Assembly: GCA_964426605.1 (NCBI GenBank)
Contig: CAYRQK010000002.1
Location: forward strand, 1 to 64,000
Reading direction: 5' to 3'
DNA: 64,000 nucleotides
Origin: JAGQNT01 sp964426605
Lineage (GTDB): Bacteria > Patescibacteriota > Saccharimonadia > Saccharimonadales > UBA4665
Translations under genes and position numbers: made by a program
Notes under the pieces: model-generated
Seen by the model: the letters and a program-made list of their open reading frames with translations, nothing else
Database searches by the model: none
Told to the model about the DNA's origin: nothing
In this document: one piece after another, positions 33,194 through 43,278 of the stretch
Layout of the letters: each line of letters starts with the position of its first letter
Position numbering within the stretch: the first letter of the stretch is position 1

Positions 33194-34096
33194 CTACGCC
33201 GTCTGGAGCGCTGCCGTCAAAAGCCGCAAAGTACGTTTGTCCACGGCCCTGTTGCCATCCCGCTGCACGGTGAGCAAGTTTCGGACATAATTCGCGGCAC
33301 TGGCCGTGCGATCATTTGGTAGCCATCTTTCTCGCTTGGCCTGGCGGAATTCTTCCTTAAAATCACCCGTTACTTCTTCGCTTGCACAGGCGATAAGCTC
33401 CCCGGCCACGCGCGCCCTAGCCTTGAGGTCGGTCGAATGGAGCAACTCATCAACCAAGCCCGAGTTCATAGTGGCAATACTATGACGCGCGCCATAATCG
33501 AGCAGGAAGTTCGACACTTTATAGTATTCGTCGATCTGTATGACGCCAGGTGCGAGCAGGCGTTGGCGTTCCCACCTCCGCAACTCCTCGATGCTATGGT
33601 GACCATTTGGTGAAAGAGCAATCGCCTGAGGGCCAACAAAGCCAGCCGCTGCAAATACCACCGTTTTAAATATTCGTAGCTCCGATTCGGGAACTTCCGG
33701 ACCGGCAAACGTCTGGTGATAACCGATGCCATTGTGATGGTCTTCGTACTTGGTCCACTGTACTCGACAATTCCGCAGCGCCTGCTGGCCCAATGTACCG
33801 TGCACGAGTGCCGCCCGAGGATGGAATGGGTGGTGCCAATCTCCATAACGTTCAGTATTAGTCTGACCTTTCCGAGGTATCGGCGGTAGTTCGCCCCTGG
33901 GGTAGATCGGTAATGGAACACCCGTGGACTCGTCCACGGGTGTCACCAGATACTGTTGCGGCAATTTGTCACTATCCAAAAAGGGGCCATCGAGTGTGGC
34001 AGGGACCTCTTCATCATACTGCGCCTCAATTTGAGTGGGCGGCAGCGGCTCACCGCCGGGATAATTCTCGCGAACTTCTACCAGTTGCTCTGCCAC
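33194..34096 (-). CDS. Orphan protein, 300 aa
   Basis: Not recognised. The first 85 residues are acidic and proline-rich, the rest mainly helical with no membrane segment. GTG start with GGAGGGAA upstream. It ends 2 nt before the rpsF -35 box. Cytoplasmic by composition; no motif links it to a function. The spacer 34097-34256 holds no other gene I can support. Confidence 0.68.
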   Translation of the reverse strand: MAEQLVEVRENYPGGEPLPPTQIEAQYDEEVPATLDGPFLDSDKLPQQYLVTPVDESTGVPLPIYPRGELPPIPRKGQTNTERYGDWHHPFHPRAALVHGTLGQQALRNCRVQWTKYEDHHNGIGYHQTFAGPEVPESELRIFKTVVFAAAGFVGPQAIALSPNGHHSIEELRRWERQRLLAPGVIQIDEYYKVSNFLLDYGARHSIATMNSGLVDELLHSTDLKARARVAGELIACASEEVTGDFKEEFRQAKRERWLPNDRTASAANYVRNLLTVQRDGNRAVDKRTLRLLTAALQTA

Positions 34097-34256
34097 TGCC
34101 GTTCCCTCCAGTTTGCAGTTTTTGTATTATGCTTATGGTAATACCGCTACACCCATTTTGCAAGTTCTGCTAGGGCAACGGTTGTCTTCCTGGAGTGCCT
34201 GAATCTGGCGTCGCGCCCACAGCCCCACGATAAACTCACAGCATATCATAGAGGTC

Positions 34257-36464
34257 TTAGTCGCTGGGGAAATTCTCGTCTAGGACGGCATCGCTGGCAC
34301 CACCACCAAATACTTGGTCGACGCTGCTTACTAATACCTCACGCGGGCGACTACCATCGGCGTGTCCAATAATTCCTTGCTCTTCCATAGTCTCAATGAT
34401 GCGTGCGGCACGACCATAACCAATGCGCAGACGTCGTTGTAACAGTGACGTCGAAGCCTTGCCACTCTCAATCACGACCTTCACAGCATCATGAAACATA
34501 TCGTCATCGGCGTCTTGGCCACCATAGTCAGCAACGATACCGCCCTTGCCATTGAGCTGAACTGGCTGGCTAACCACCTCGTCGTTATATTGTGGGGCGC
34601 GCTGCATCTTGATAAAATCAACCACTTTGTGCGTCTCGTCGTCACTAATAAAAGCACCCTGTACGCGCTTGGGTTTTGGCATATCGGAAGTCAGTAGCAA
34701 CATATCGCCCTGGCCTAGCAGCTTTTCGGCACCTACCTGGTCGATAATAGTCCGGCTATCCACCTGGCTGGCAACAGTGAACGCGATACGGGCCGGAACA
34801 TTTGCCTTGATAAGCCCGGTGATAACGTCGACCGACGGCCGCTGCGTAGCTAACACCAGATGAATACCGACTGCCCTGGCTTTCTGTGCAATACGCACAA
34901 TCAGCGCCTCAACATCCCGGGCGGCCATCATCATCAAGTCAGCCAACTCGTCGATCACGATGACGATGTAGGGCATGCCTTCTTCCTTCTTGATATTGTT
35001 GTATTCACTGATGTTGCGCTTGCCAGCATCGGCCAGCTCACTGTAGCGACGCTCCATCTCAGCTACCGCCCACTTAAGTGCAGATATGCACTTCTCGGGC
35101 TCGACAATTACCGGTGTGAGCAGGTGTGGAATATCGTTGTACGGCGCCATTTCCACACGCTTGGGGTCAACGAGGATCAATTTGAGATCTGAGGGACTAT
35201 TGCGATACAACAAGCTCGTTAAGATCGTATTAATCATCACCGATTTACCGGAACCAGTCTGACCGGCAACCAGCAAGTGCGGCATCCTTGCCAAGTCAGC
35301 CACCATTGGTGTGCCCGATATATCCTTGCCGATCGCAAAACCAAGCGGACCACCGAGGCCCTGCCAATCACGTGACTGGAAAATGCTACTGATCCGCACC
35401 GTGGCGGCCTTACGGTTCGGTACCTCGATACCAACGGCACGTTTGCCAGGGATCGGCGCCTCCATGCGGATATTCGTAGCAGCCAAATCGAGCGCCAGGT
35501 TGTTTTCAAGTGCAGTAATTTTGGTCAGTTTAACCCCTGTTGGCGGTTTGAGTGTGTACTGCGTGACCCGCGGACCGATGTTAGCACCCTCCATCTCGAC
35601 ATCAATGTTGAAATTGGAGAACGTGTCGTGGATAGTCTGAGCGTTACCGTTTACATCGCCAGCGTCGGCCTTGTCTTGCTTCTGGTTAAGTAATTCAACC
35701 GAGGGCAACTGCCAGTCAGGGTCACTGGCAGTTGTAAGTGCCTCGTGACTCTCGCTCGTGGTTAGTTTTTGAGCAGTATTCTTTAGTGAACTCAAACGAA
35801 CTGGCTCTTTGGCGCCGGTCCCGTCGTAATGCTCGACAGGCACACCCTCGTTCAACTTGAAGCCTTGGGTATCGGCCTTGGCCTTCAGATCTGCCAGATC
35901 GGTGGTTTCACCCTCGGGTTTCTCACGACCAAACATGCCAAAAGGCCGCAACAACACTTTGGGTGAAATGCTGAACGCGAAGAATACCGCCAACATCGTT
36001 GCCACAAAGAACAACAAGCTCGCGGGCAATTTGTCTAACGCACTCAAGACCATGCCGCCCACAAGTTTGCCTGTCTCACCACCATGACCGCCCTGCCAAC
36101 TAGCAGTTGCGACATCCTGGCTGGCGAACATCGTATAAAACCAGCCGCTCGCAAACAGCAGCACAAACACCATACTCATAAACTTGGCGAGCGGAACCTG
36201 GCGGTCCTCACTTCTGAACTTATACACTCCCCAGTACGCTAGTGCGACCGGCGTCATGTAGGCGGCCCAACCGAGGACTGCATAGGCACCCTTAAATAGA
36301 TTAACGGGTAACGGTCCACCCGTCCCGAAACCGCCTAGCAGTAGAAAAACTGCCAGCAAACAGAGCAGAATTGCCCCAGTGAGTGGCCAAAACGCCGAGC
36401 GTTCGGTTACTTCAGGCTCTGGCGGCTTTTTTGCTTTGGACTTTGTTTGTTTTTTCTTTGCCAT
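34257..36464 (-). CDS. ftsK: DNA translocase FtsK/SpoIIIE
   Basis: 735 aa: four N-terminal transmembrane helices (about 22-170), a short linker, the alpha-beta motor with Walker A VAGQTGSGKSVMINT and Walker B YIVIVIDELADLMM, and a C-terminal gamma winged helix (RRLRIGYGRAARIIETMEEQGIIG) that reads chromosome polarity signals. Pumps DNA at the septum and activates Xer recombination; XerC-like recombinase at 8.7 kb is the likely partner. TATAAT ends 11 nt before the ATG. Confidence 0.95.
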   Translation of the reverse strand: MAKKKQTKSKAKKPPEPEVTERSAFWPLTGAILLCLLAVFLLLGGFGTGGPLPVNLFKGAYAVLGWAAYMTPVALAYWGVYKFRSEDRQVPLAKFMSMVFVLLFASGWFYTMFASQDVATASWQGGHGGETGKLVGGMVLSALDKLPASLLFFVATMLAVFFAFSISPKVLLRPFGMFGREKPEGETTDLADLKAKADTQGFKLNEGVPVEHYDGTGAKEPVRLSSLKNTAQKLTTSESHEALTTASDPDWQLPSVELLNQKQDKADAGDVNGNAQTIHDTFSNFNIDVEMEGANIGPRVTQYTLKPPTGVKLTKITALENNLALDLAATNIRMEAPIPGKRAVGIEVPNRKAATVRISSIFQSRDWQGLGGPLGFAIGKDISGTPMVADLARMPHLLVAGQTGSGKSVMINTILTSLLYRNSPSDLKLILVDPKRVEMAPYNDIPHLLTPVIVEPEKCISALKWAVAEMERRYSELADAGKRNISEYNNIKKEEGMPYIVIVIDELADLMMMAARDVEALIVRIAQKARAVGIHLVLATQRPSVDVITGLIKANVPARIAFTVASQVDSRTIIDQVGAEKLLGQGDMLLLTSDMPKPKRVQGAFISDDETHKVVDFIKMQRAPQYNDEVVSQPVQLNGKGGIVADYGGQDADDDMFHDAVKVVIESGKASTSLLQRRLRIGYGRAARIIETMEEQGIIGHADGSRPREVLVSSVDQVFGGGASDAVLDENFPSD

Positions 36465-36494
36465 AACTTTTGGTAATTATACCCTCATAGACGC

Positions 36495-36812
36495 TTATGG
36501 TCTAGGGGAGTCGATCCCCTGCAGTGCATGCTGCACCATGTCATTGGCAAGCGCAATCAATGCCTGGTCATGCGACTGGAAAGCTCGCATTTGGAGTTCT
36601 AGGGCCGCCTCCGGCGATACAACGGGCGCCGTAGGCTCTGCAGGCGGCTCAACAGCCACTGACTCATCTGTTGCCGGCTGACGATTCTGTAGTTCATCGA
36701 GTAGAAAATCATTAGCCCGCGCGAGACCAACAGCATCGCCGCCCAGCCACAAAGTCTGCTGCTGATCAAGTAACGTCTCGAGTTTACGATCAGAGAATGA
36801 ATATTCGCTCAT
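36495..36812 (-). CDS. Orphan protein, 105 aa
   Basis: Not recognised. Helical ends flank a Pro/Glu/Ala-rich middle (PPAEPTAPVVSP). I chose ATG 36812 (MSEYSFSD) because TGC-TATACT ends 7 nt before it; the longer frame has no such signal. Convergent in space with nothing; lies between rnj and ftsK on the same strand. Confidence 0.65.
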   Translation of the reverse strand: MSEYSFSDRKLETLLDQQQTLWLGGDAVGLARANDFLLDELQNRQPATDESVAVEPPAEPTAPVVSPEAALELQMRAFQSHDQALIALANDMVQHALQGIDSPRP

Positions 36813-36819
36813 GCCAAAT

Positions 36820-36825
36820 AGTATA
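36820..36825 (-). promoter_or_regulatory. Extended -10 box of the 105-aa orphan gene
   Basis: TGC-TATACT, gap 7 nt to the start. Confidence 0.55.
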
Positions 36826-36853
36826 GCAAAAATTACATCATTTGTCAATGCGC

Positions 36854-38941
36854 TCAGTCGACGCGTGGATCTTGAGTCAACAGGCGCGCCCGCATCTCTT
36901 CGAAGCGTTTCTGTTGCTCGTCGGCAATCTGCTCGGGGGTCTTAGCACGACCCGGCTGCGCAGCTGGAGCCTTAGGCTCCCCACCACCCTTGCCACCACT
37001 GATGATATTCACCACTGGGATGACAATCGGGCTGCGCTGAGTGTGCTCGAACAGGTAGTGCGTGATGTGGTCCTTGAGCTCGGCCTTGAACCGGTCGAGA
37101 TCAACACGCTTGAACCGCTGCTGTACGGCGCGCTTCAGTTCGGCGCGCAGACCATTCATCACCTCTTCGTTCTCGCGCATATAGATGAAACCACGACTAA
37201 TGATATCCGGGCTGGTAAGCAAGTTACCGCTTTTACGGTCGATTGTCAGTACGACAGAAATGAGGCCTTCCTCGGCCAACAGTACACGGTCCTTCACGAC
37301 CACGTTGTTCACGAGTGCGCCGGTCTGATCAACCAGGATAGTGCCGCTCGGTACTTCACCGGCTCGCTCCATTTTGTCGGCAGTTAGTGCGATTACCTCG
37401 CCATTCAGGACATTCAGGGTATTAGCACGTGGAACACCCTGCTCGACAGCCAGATCAATGTGGCGCTGCTTCACGCGGTAGGCACCGTAGATCGGGATAA
37501 AGAACTTCGGCTTGGTGTAATTGATCATCTCGGCATATTCGTCTTGGCTGGCGTGACCCGAAACGTGTAACGGACCAACCTTATCGAGCTCATGATTGCG
37601 ATGCTCAAAGACATGCACACCTTTCTTGGTCAGGTTATCAACCATCACACCAATAAGCGCATCGTTACCACTCTCCGGGATTGGCGTGGAACTGAGGATA
37701 ACTGTATCTTGTTCTTTGAGCTTGACGTGCCGGTGTTCACCGTTGGCCATACGCTGCAGGGCGCTGCTCGGCTCACCCTGGCTGCCAGTCGCTACCACGA
37801 CCAGGTCTTGATCTTTCATATTAGCGGCACTAGCGATTGGCACGAACGTGCCCTTCGGAATCTTCATAAAGCCGTGACGCACCGCCATATCAAGTGTACT
37901 GACCATACTACGGCCGTCCATAGCTACCTTTTTGCCATTGTGCACAGCGGCGTTGACGATCATCTGCACGCGGTTCATGTTAGTACTAAACAAGCCAACA
38001 AAGATACGGCCCGGTGCCTGCTCCATGATATCGACAAAACTTTGCTCAATGGTACTCTCGGACGGCGTCCGACCCAAACGCTCAACGGTCGTCGACTCGG
38101 ACAACAGCGCCAAAACGCCCTCGTTGCCAAGTTCCTTCAGGCGCTCAATATCACTGCGCTCGTGATCGAGGGGACTAGGGTCAAGTCGGAAATCACCAGT
38201 GTTAATGATGCGGCCAACTGGCGTATCGAGTACGATACATGTGCTGCCGGGGATAGAGTGCGTGATGCGCACCAACTCCACGAAGAACTCACCGACCTTC
38301 AAACGCTCGTGAGTATTTTCGTTCATGGTCACAGTCTTTAGCTCAAAGCCATCAGGCATTGGTAAGCCGAAGTTCTCGAAGATTTCCTCGACACGGCCAA
38401 TAGTAAATTTACTGCCGTAAATCGGTGCCGGGAACTTGGGCACGATGTGTGGCAAACCGCCAATGTGGTCCAGGTGTCCATGGGTAATGATGTAGGCACG
38501 TAACTTGTGCTTAATGCTCTCCATGTACGTTGTGTCGGCGATACCGTAGTTGATACCGGGCAAATCGACACCGAGGTCGTTGCCGCAGTCCAAAACAACT
38601 GCATCATTTATGTACTCAACCAGCATCATGTTCTTGGAGCCACCACCATCCATACCACCGAGGCCAATGATTTTCAGGCGTGGACTGTCGTCAATGACAT
38701 TGGCACGCTGCTGCTTCATTGGCTGGGCGGCAGTGTACTGGTTGGCGATACGCTGGGCATCCATCTGTGAACGCTTCTGGGCTCGCACGGCCGCACCGCG
38801 GCTAATACCACTGCGGGCAGCGCCCGTACTTTGCGGCTTCGTACTACCACCTGCACGGCGACCACGGTTTGAGCCGTTATTATTTTGGGTAGCCCGTCTT
38901 GGCGGCCTACTGTTTTGATTATTATTGTTATTTGGTTCCAT
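36854..38941 (-). CDS. rnj: Ribonuclease J
   Basis: 695 aa. A metallo-beta-lactamase/beta-CASP nuclease with 5'-3' exo- and endonuclease activity: HGHLDH (metal ligands), GDFRLDPSP, the beta-CASP part and a C-terminal domain. A roughly 90-residue N-terminal extension rich in Asn, Arg, Gly and Gln is unusual and likely disordered, RNA-binding. Together with pnp at 40 kb it forms the RNA-decay core. AGAGGA lies 11-12 nt before the ATG. Confidence 0.94.
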   Translation of the reverse strand: MEPNNNNNQNSRPPRRATQNNNGSNRGRRAGGSTKPQSTGAARSGISRGAAVRAQKRSQMDAQRIANQYTAAQPMKQQRANVIDDSPRLKIIGLGGMDGGGSKNMMLVEYINDAVVLDCGNDLGVDLPGINYGIADTTYMESIKHKLRAYIITHGHLDHIGGLPHIVPKFPAPIYGSKFTIGRVEEIFENFGLPMPDGFELKTVTMNENTHERLKVGEFFVELVRITHSIPGSTCIVLDTPVGRIINTGDFRLDPSPLDHERSDIERLKELGNEGVLALLSESTTVERLGRTPSESTIEQSFVDIMEQAPGRIFVGLFSTNMNRVQMIVNAAVHNGKKVAMDGRSMVSTLDMAVRHGFMKIPKGTFVPIASAANMKDQDLVVVATGSQGEPSSALQRMANGEHRHVKLKEQDTVILSSTPIPESGNDALIGVMVDNLTKKGVHVFEHRNHELDKVGPLHVSGHASQDEYAEMINYTKPKFFIPIYGAYRVKQRHIDLAVEQGVPRANTLNVLNGEVIALTADKMERAGEVPSGTILVDQTGALVNNVVVKDRVLLAEEGLISVVLTIDRKSGNLLTSPDIISRGFIYMRENEEVMNGLRAELKRAVQQRFKRVDLDRFKAELKDHITHYLFEHTQRSPIVIPVVNIISGGKGGGEPKAPAAQPGRAKTPEQIADEQQKRFEEMRARLLTQDPRVD

Positions 38942-38961
38942 ATAAATGGTGTCCTCTCTTA

Positions 38962-39573
38962 TTATTTCTTGTCTATTAATTTCAAAATGTCGGGAATGCG
39001 ATTGAAATCATCAATGATGGTTTGTCGCATGCCACCGTTATAGAGCGCCGCTGCGGGGTGGAACAAGGGCACGATTACCAGCTCCAGCACGTCTCCGTCG
39101 TGCTCCTTCATTTGGATTTTTATCCGCTTGGGCTCTCCGTGGATCTTGCTAATTTGCAGATCCGGCAGGAAACAATTCATGCTGTGGCGACCGAGCGTCG
39201 CGACAATTTTGGGTTGAATTACTTCCAACTGGGCCTGTAAATACGGCAGGAACGCCTTTTTTTCGTCCGGCCACGGGTCACGGTTGTTGGGCGGCCGATA
39301 CTTCACGATGTTGGTAATGTAGATATCTTCGCGCTTGAAGCCAATACCATCGAGCATTTCATTTAAAAACTTACCGGCAGCACCAACGAACGGCTTGCCT
39401 TGCTCATCTTCGTGCTTCCCTGGCGCCTCACCGATGAACACGATATCGGCATCGGAGCTACCTGCGCCAAAGACCAGTTGTGTCGCACCAGCCTTCAATT
39501 CGGGGCAAACGTTGTCGGCGTCGATCGCTCGAGCAATCGCATCGAGCCGTTGTTGTTTAGTGTCTGTAGCCAT
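38962..39573 (-). CDS. Family-4-like uracil-DNA glycosylase
   Basis: 203 aa. Motif A reads [24 protein letters not shown] and motif B HPAAAL, as in family 4/5 enzymes that remove uracil from DNA. The iron-sulfur cysteines of family 4 are largely gone: only one Cys in the first pair (VCPEL), Tyr at the NAVKCRPP-type position ([11 protein letters not shown]) and none at the fourth. Starts at ATG 39573 (MATDTK), overlapping the small membrane gene's 3' end; the longer frame is the antiparallel shadow of that gene. Confidence 0.88.
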   Translation of the reverse strand: MATDTKQQRLDAIARAIDADNVCPELKAGATQLVFGAGSSDADIVFIGEAPGKHEDEQGKPFVGAAGKFLNEMLDGIGFKREDIYITNIVKYRPPNNRDPWPDEKKAFLPYLQAQLEVIQPKIVATLGRHSMNCFLPDLQISKIHGEPKRIKIQMKEHDGDVLELVIVPLFHPAAALYNGGMRQTIIDDFNRIPDILKLIDKK

Positions 39574-39796
39574 CGACGAACTTCCCGGCAAAACGAACGA
39601 AATTATACAAACCGTCGATGAGAAACAGTACAACCACGCCCCACTGCCACAGCACCCCGCTGTCGATAGCAAGCGATGCAAAGGTGTAGACAATAGCCAG
39701 GTCCAACACCGTCCAGGCCAGGCGACCACTCCAGGTGTGTTTCCAACGCATAAACGCATTGCGGTTCTGCGGTTTTGGCGTACTATCCTCGCTCAA
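39557..39796 (-). CDS. Small membrane protein, 79 aa
   Basis: Not recognised. Charged N-terminus then two transmembrane helices (about 26-44 and 48-66). It overlaps the glycosylase start by 17 nt and starts 15 nt after the pnp stop, so it is probably in the pnp operon. No functional motif. Confidence 0.65.
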   Translation of the reverse strand: MSEDSTPKPQNRNAFMRWKHTWSGRLAWTVLDLAIVYTFASLAIDSGVLWQWGVVVLFLIDGLYNFVRFAGKFVDGYRH

Positions 39797-39811
39797 CGTG
39801 TGTCCTCCCTG

Positions 39812-41968
39812 CTATTTTTTCTGTTCGCGCTGGGCAGCCTTCATGCTCAACTGCAAACGGCCCCTGTCGTCAATAGCTATCAATTTTACAGTGACTTTGT
39901 CACCCTCTTTGACGACGTCACTCGGCTTGTTCACGCGCTCCTCGCTCATTTCCGATACGTGCACCAAGCCATCTTTGCCGGGCATGATCTGTACAAATGC
40001 ACCAAAGTCCATCACCGACACGACCGGCTTGTCGACATAAATCTTGCCGACTTCCGGATCTTCGACAATCGATGCAATCCACTGCTTGGCTGCTTCAATC
40101 TTAGCCTTGTCCGGGCTAGCAATCATGATGGTGCCATCTTCCTTGATGTCGATCTCGGTGCCAGTCTCGCCCGTAATCTTCTGGATGGTCTCGCCACCCT
40201 TACCGATAATCTCGCGAATCTTGTCTGGGTTGATGACCACACTTTCGACGCGCGGCGCATGGGGGCTCATCTCGGCACGTGGCTTGGCCAAAGTCTTGAG
40301 CATGTGCTCAAGTATCTCGGCCCGGCCATCCTTGCCTTGCATCAGTGCTGCTTTGAGCACCGTAACTGGCAAGCCATGCACTTTCATATCCATCTGCAGC
40401 GCCGTAATACCTTCGGTGGTTCCCGTCACCTTAAAATCCATGTCGCCGGCAAAATCCTCGGCATCGGCGATATCACTCAGGACATACGTCTTGTCTCCAT
40501 CTACCATCAGGCCCATGGCAATACCCGATACCGGGCGCAGAAGTGGCACACCAGCATCCATCAGCGCTAAGCAGCTAGAACAAGTCGCTGCCATCGACGT
40601 TGAGCCATTCTGGCTCATGATCTCAGTCACGCTACGAATAGTATAGGGGAACTCCGCCTCGCTCGGCAGCACGGCTGCTAGCGCCCGCTCAGCCAAGTAG
40701 CCATGACCAATCTCGCGGCGACCTGGTGAGCCTAGGCGGCGGACTTCACCAACCGTCCAACCTGGTGCGTTGTAGTGATGCATGTAGCGGCGCTCGCCGT
40801 CGTTGACCTCCATAGTGTCAACCATCTGAGCGTAACTAGTACTCGCCAAGGTCACGATGTTCATACCCTGCGTTACACCACGCGTAAATATGCTAGAGCC
40901 GTGGGCGCGGGGTAAGAAACCAACCTCACTGCTGAGCGGTCGGATTTCAGTCAATTGGCGGCCGTCAGGGCGCACATTATCTTCCACGATACCCTTACGG
41001 ACATCCTTGTGCAGCGCCATCTGAAATGCCTCATCATACTGACCGCGCTGGGCCTGGTACTCATCCTCGCCGATCTTAGCAGCGAACGCATCGTGCATAG
41101 CGATCTTCAGCGTCGACACCATGTCGTTACGCTCCGGGTACGGAGTCCGCAAGTTAGCACCTAGCTTGCCTTCCAGCCATTTGTCGACTGCACTCTGGAT
41201 ATCCTCATCGGGCTTCAGCAACTCATATTCTTGCTTAGCCACACCGACCTTTTCAACCAGTTGTTGCTGTAACTTCACGGCCGGCAAAATAGCCGCCTGT
41301 GCGTACTCTAAGGCACCAATAACTTCTTCCTCTGTTGCTTCCCGGGCACCAGCCTCGACCATCATGATGGCCTCAGCCGTACCAGCAACCACCAGGTCAA
41401 GCTTTCCCTCGGCCAGTTCGGCGGCGCTCAAAAACGCCTGGTACTTGCCCTCTTTGTTAATACCCACACGTACACCAGCTACCGGACCATCAAACGGTGC
41501 ACCGGTCAGCATAAATGCCGTGCTGACCGCGATCATAGCGATCACATCGGGGCGGAACGTCGGATCCAAACTCAAAACCGTGGCGATGCCCTGGGCCTCG
41601 TTGCGGTACCCTTTCGGCCATAGCGGCCGAATCGGCCGATCGATCAAACGGCCGATCAGGATGGCCTCGTCACTGGGACGACCCTCGCGCTTGATGAAGC
41701 GACTACCGGATATCTTGCCAGCTGCATAAAACTTTTCTTCGTAGTCGATGCTCAGCGGGAAATAATCCATGCCCTGCACCTTATTTTTACCCACCATAGC
41801 AGTACCGAGTACCACCGTTTCGCCGTAACGAACTAGCACGCTCGCGCTGCTCCGGAAACCAACACGGTTCACTTCGAGTGATAAGGCTCGGCCGCAAAAT
41901 TCGGTCTCAACCCTCAGGATATCTTTGCCGGCGGGGTTAATCGTTGCGTTATTTTCTGTCTGGCTCAA
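39812..41968 (-). CDS. pnp: Polynucleotide phosphorylase
   Basis: About 718 aa: two RNase PH domains with a helical linker, then KH ([21 protein letters not shown]) and S1 ([34 protein letters not shown]) RNA-binding domains. Phosphorolytic 3'-5' exonuclease. I place the start at TTG 41968 (LSQTENN), which has GGAAGG eight nt upstream; the frame extends to 42019 but without a ribosome site. Confidence 0.94.
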   Translation of the reverse strand: MSQTENNATINPAGKDILRVETEFCGRALSLEVNRVGFRSSASVLVRYGETVVLGTAMVGKNKVQGMDYFPLSIDYEEKFYAAGKISGSRFIKREGRPSDEAILIGRLIDRPIRPLWPKGYRNEAQGIATVLSLDPTFRPDVIAMIAVSTAFMLTGAPFDGPVAGVRVGINKEGKYQAFLSAAELAEGKLDLVVAGTAEAIMMVEAGAREATEEEVIGALEYAQAAILPAVKLQQQLVEKVGVAKQEYELLKPDEDIQSAVDKWLEGKLGANLRTPYPERNDMVSTLKIAMHDAFAAKIGEDEYQAQRGQYDEAFQMALHKDVRKGIVEDNVRPDGRQLTEIRPLSSEVGFLPRAHGSSIFTRGVTQGMNIVTLASTSYAQMVDTMEVNDGERRYMHHYNAPGWTVGEVRRLGSPGRREIGHGYLAERALAAVLPSEAEFPYTIRSVTEIMSQNGSTSMAATCSSCLALMDAGVPLLRPVSGIAMGLMVDGDKTYVLSDIADAEDFAGDMDFKVTGTTEGITALQMDMKVHGLPVTVLKAALMQGKDGRAEILEHMLKTLAKPRAEMSPHAPRVESVVINPDKIREIIGKGGETIQKITGETGTEIDIKEDGTIMIASPDKAKIEAAKQWIASIVEDPEVGKIYVDKPVVSVMDFGAFVQIMPGKDGLVHVSEMSEERVNKPSDVVKEGDKVTVKLIAIDDRGRLQLSMKAAQREQKK

Positions 41969-42048
41969 TGGTTTGGCCTTCCTTTCGTTTGACACGTATT
42001 TGTCATAGACACAGTGCAAATATACGCGCCACTTGTGCTAGAGGCTGG

Positions 42049-42077
42049 GGTATATCTGGTCTTTGCCTATGCTTCAA
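42049..42077 (-). promoter_or_regulatory. Candidate promoter of pnp
   Basis: TTGAAG (42072-42077), 17-nt spacer, TATACC (42049-42054). An 8-bp hairpin GGTCTGGA/TCCAGGCC (42109-42127) lies between it and rpsO and could end the rpsO message or be an RNase III site. Confidence 0.45.
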
Positions 42078-42145
42078 TACTATTGTCGTTTAATGTGCAC
42101 AAGCTTGCGGCCTGGAGGTTCCAGACCACTGGTTCGAGCACACGC

Positions 42146-42412
42146 TTAGCGACGAATGCCGAGTTGCTTGATGAGCTTCAGGTAGCCATCGGTGTCGCGG
42201 CGGGCAATGTAGCGCAGCAAACGGCGGCGCTTGCCAACGAGCTGTAGCAGACCGCGGCGAGCCGCAAAATCTTTCTTGTTGATCTTGAGGTGCTCGGTAA
42301 GCTCCTTGATGCGCTCGGTCGCGACTGCAACCTGTACGCTGGCACCGCCGGTGTCATCTTTGTGTACTTGTACGCTCTTGATAGCTGTTTGCTTCTTCTC
42401 GGTTGAAATCAT
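42146..42412 (-). CDS. rpsO: Ribosomal protein uS15
   Basis: 88 aa with the family's DTGGASVQVAVATERIKELTEHLK and GKRRRLLRYI elements. Start at 42412 with AAGGA five nt upstream. rpsO-pnp order is common in bacteria. Confidence 0.96.
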   Translation of the reverse strand: MISTEKKQTAIKSVQVHKDDTGGASVQVAVATERIKELTEHLKINKKDFAARRGLLQLVGKRRRLLRYIARRDTDGYLKLIKQLGIRR

Positions 42413-42462
42413 CCAGTTCCTTTTCAAATTATTATTAGAGATTTGTGATGGCGTTACCAGGG

Positions 42463-42491
42463 ATTATATCAGATGACAACACCGTCCGCAA
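42463..42491 (-). promoter_or_regulatory. Promoter of rpsO
   Basis: TTGCGG (42486-42491), 17-nt spacer, TGA-TATAAT (42463-42468): both an extended and a canonical -10. Confidence 0.7.
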
Positions 42492-42492
42492 G

Positions 42493-43245
42493 TTACGATA
42501 CGGAGACCGACAGTCTTTGGAATATCCGTGTGTCGCGCACCACGTTGACTATTGTGTCATCTTTTCCTTCTGCAAACACTGTCTCGCCGTTGATACGAGT
42601 ACCGACCGGCTGAAGCGTCGGTCGTTTTTCACCCTCCAAAGTCGCTAGCGCTATAAAACCAGCCTTCTGGTAGATAGAGCGAGCGCGCTCGTTGCCAGCC
42701 CACGTTTCGAGTGAAATCTGTTCTGGATCCGCGCCAAACACATGCACGGCCGAGGCGACCATCAGTTCGGTGAGTGCCAAACCCAACTTTGCCCGGCGTT
42801 GCCCCTCGGCACTCACCCGGTACGCCGTGGTTATGTCCGCCTCTGGAATATGCTCGTTCTCTTCACGCCCCGACCAGCCATAAGCTAGCAGTTTCACATC
42901 CTCAATCTCCAGCATCCGTAAGTCTGCGTCCGTCAACGGCCCCTCATGTCCCGGCACATCACCAATCCACGCCATACCACGGCCACCACCCTTAGCCAGC
43001 CATTTACGAGTCGACGCCAAGGTACCAAATCGACTCTCTGTCTCGTCCTTGGGACAAAATTCCCGAATGTGATCTTGGCTGGCTATCGAAGCCAGCGTTC
43101 CGGCGTGATATATATCAATGCCCGTTACTGCTACCAGCCCCAGCTCTGCCAGGTTCACAATCTGCGCATGCCCACGTTCACCAACATCCATAGACGGCGT
43201 TAGTACCTGTAGCTTTGCCTCGAAATCTGTCGGATAGTTTGCCAT
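42493..43245 (-). CDS. GNAT-type acetyltransferase
   Basis: 250 aa. The second half carries the GNAT core: RVSAEGQRRAKLGLALTELMV (divergent acetyl-CoA loop) and LETWAGNERARSIYQKAGFIAL (strand 5 and the family's NxxA...Y..GF element). The first 90 residues are unassigned. TAAAAT ends 9 nt before the ATG. Acceptor unknown. Confidence 0.72.
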   Translation of the reverse strand: MANYPTDFEAKLQVLTPSMDVGERGHAQIVNLAELGLVAVTGIDIYHAGTLASIASQDHIREFCPKDETESRFGTLASTRKWLAKGGGRGMAWIGDVPGHEGPLTDADLRMLEIEDVKLLAYGWSGREENEHIPEADITTAYRVSAEGQRRAKLGLALTELMVASAVHVFGADPEQISLETWAGNERARSIYQKAGFIALATLEGEKRPTLQPVGTRINGETVFAEGKDDTIVNVVRDTRIFQRLSVSVS

Positions 43246-43278
43246 ATCATGCTCATTTTAGCGTAGTCGGGTACAGCC

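Noticed and set aside
37592..38341. 249-codon plus-strand ORF
   Set aside because: Antisense to RNase J in the catalytic domain; no protein-like features of its own.
39335..40570. 411-codon plus-strand ORF
   Set aside because: It is antisense to uracil-DNA glycosylase and pnp, both of which have conserved motifs; a composition artefact.
42413..42427. Upstream start codons of rpsO
   Set aside because: The ATG at 42412 has a well-spaced AAGGA and matches the family N-terminus.
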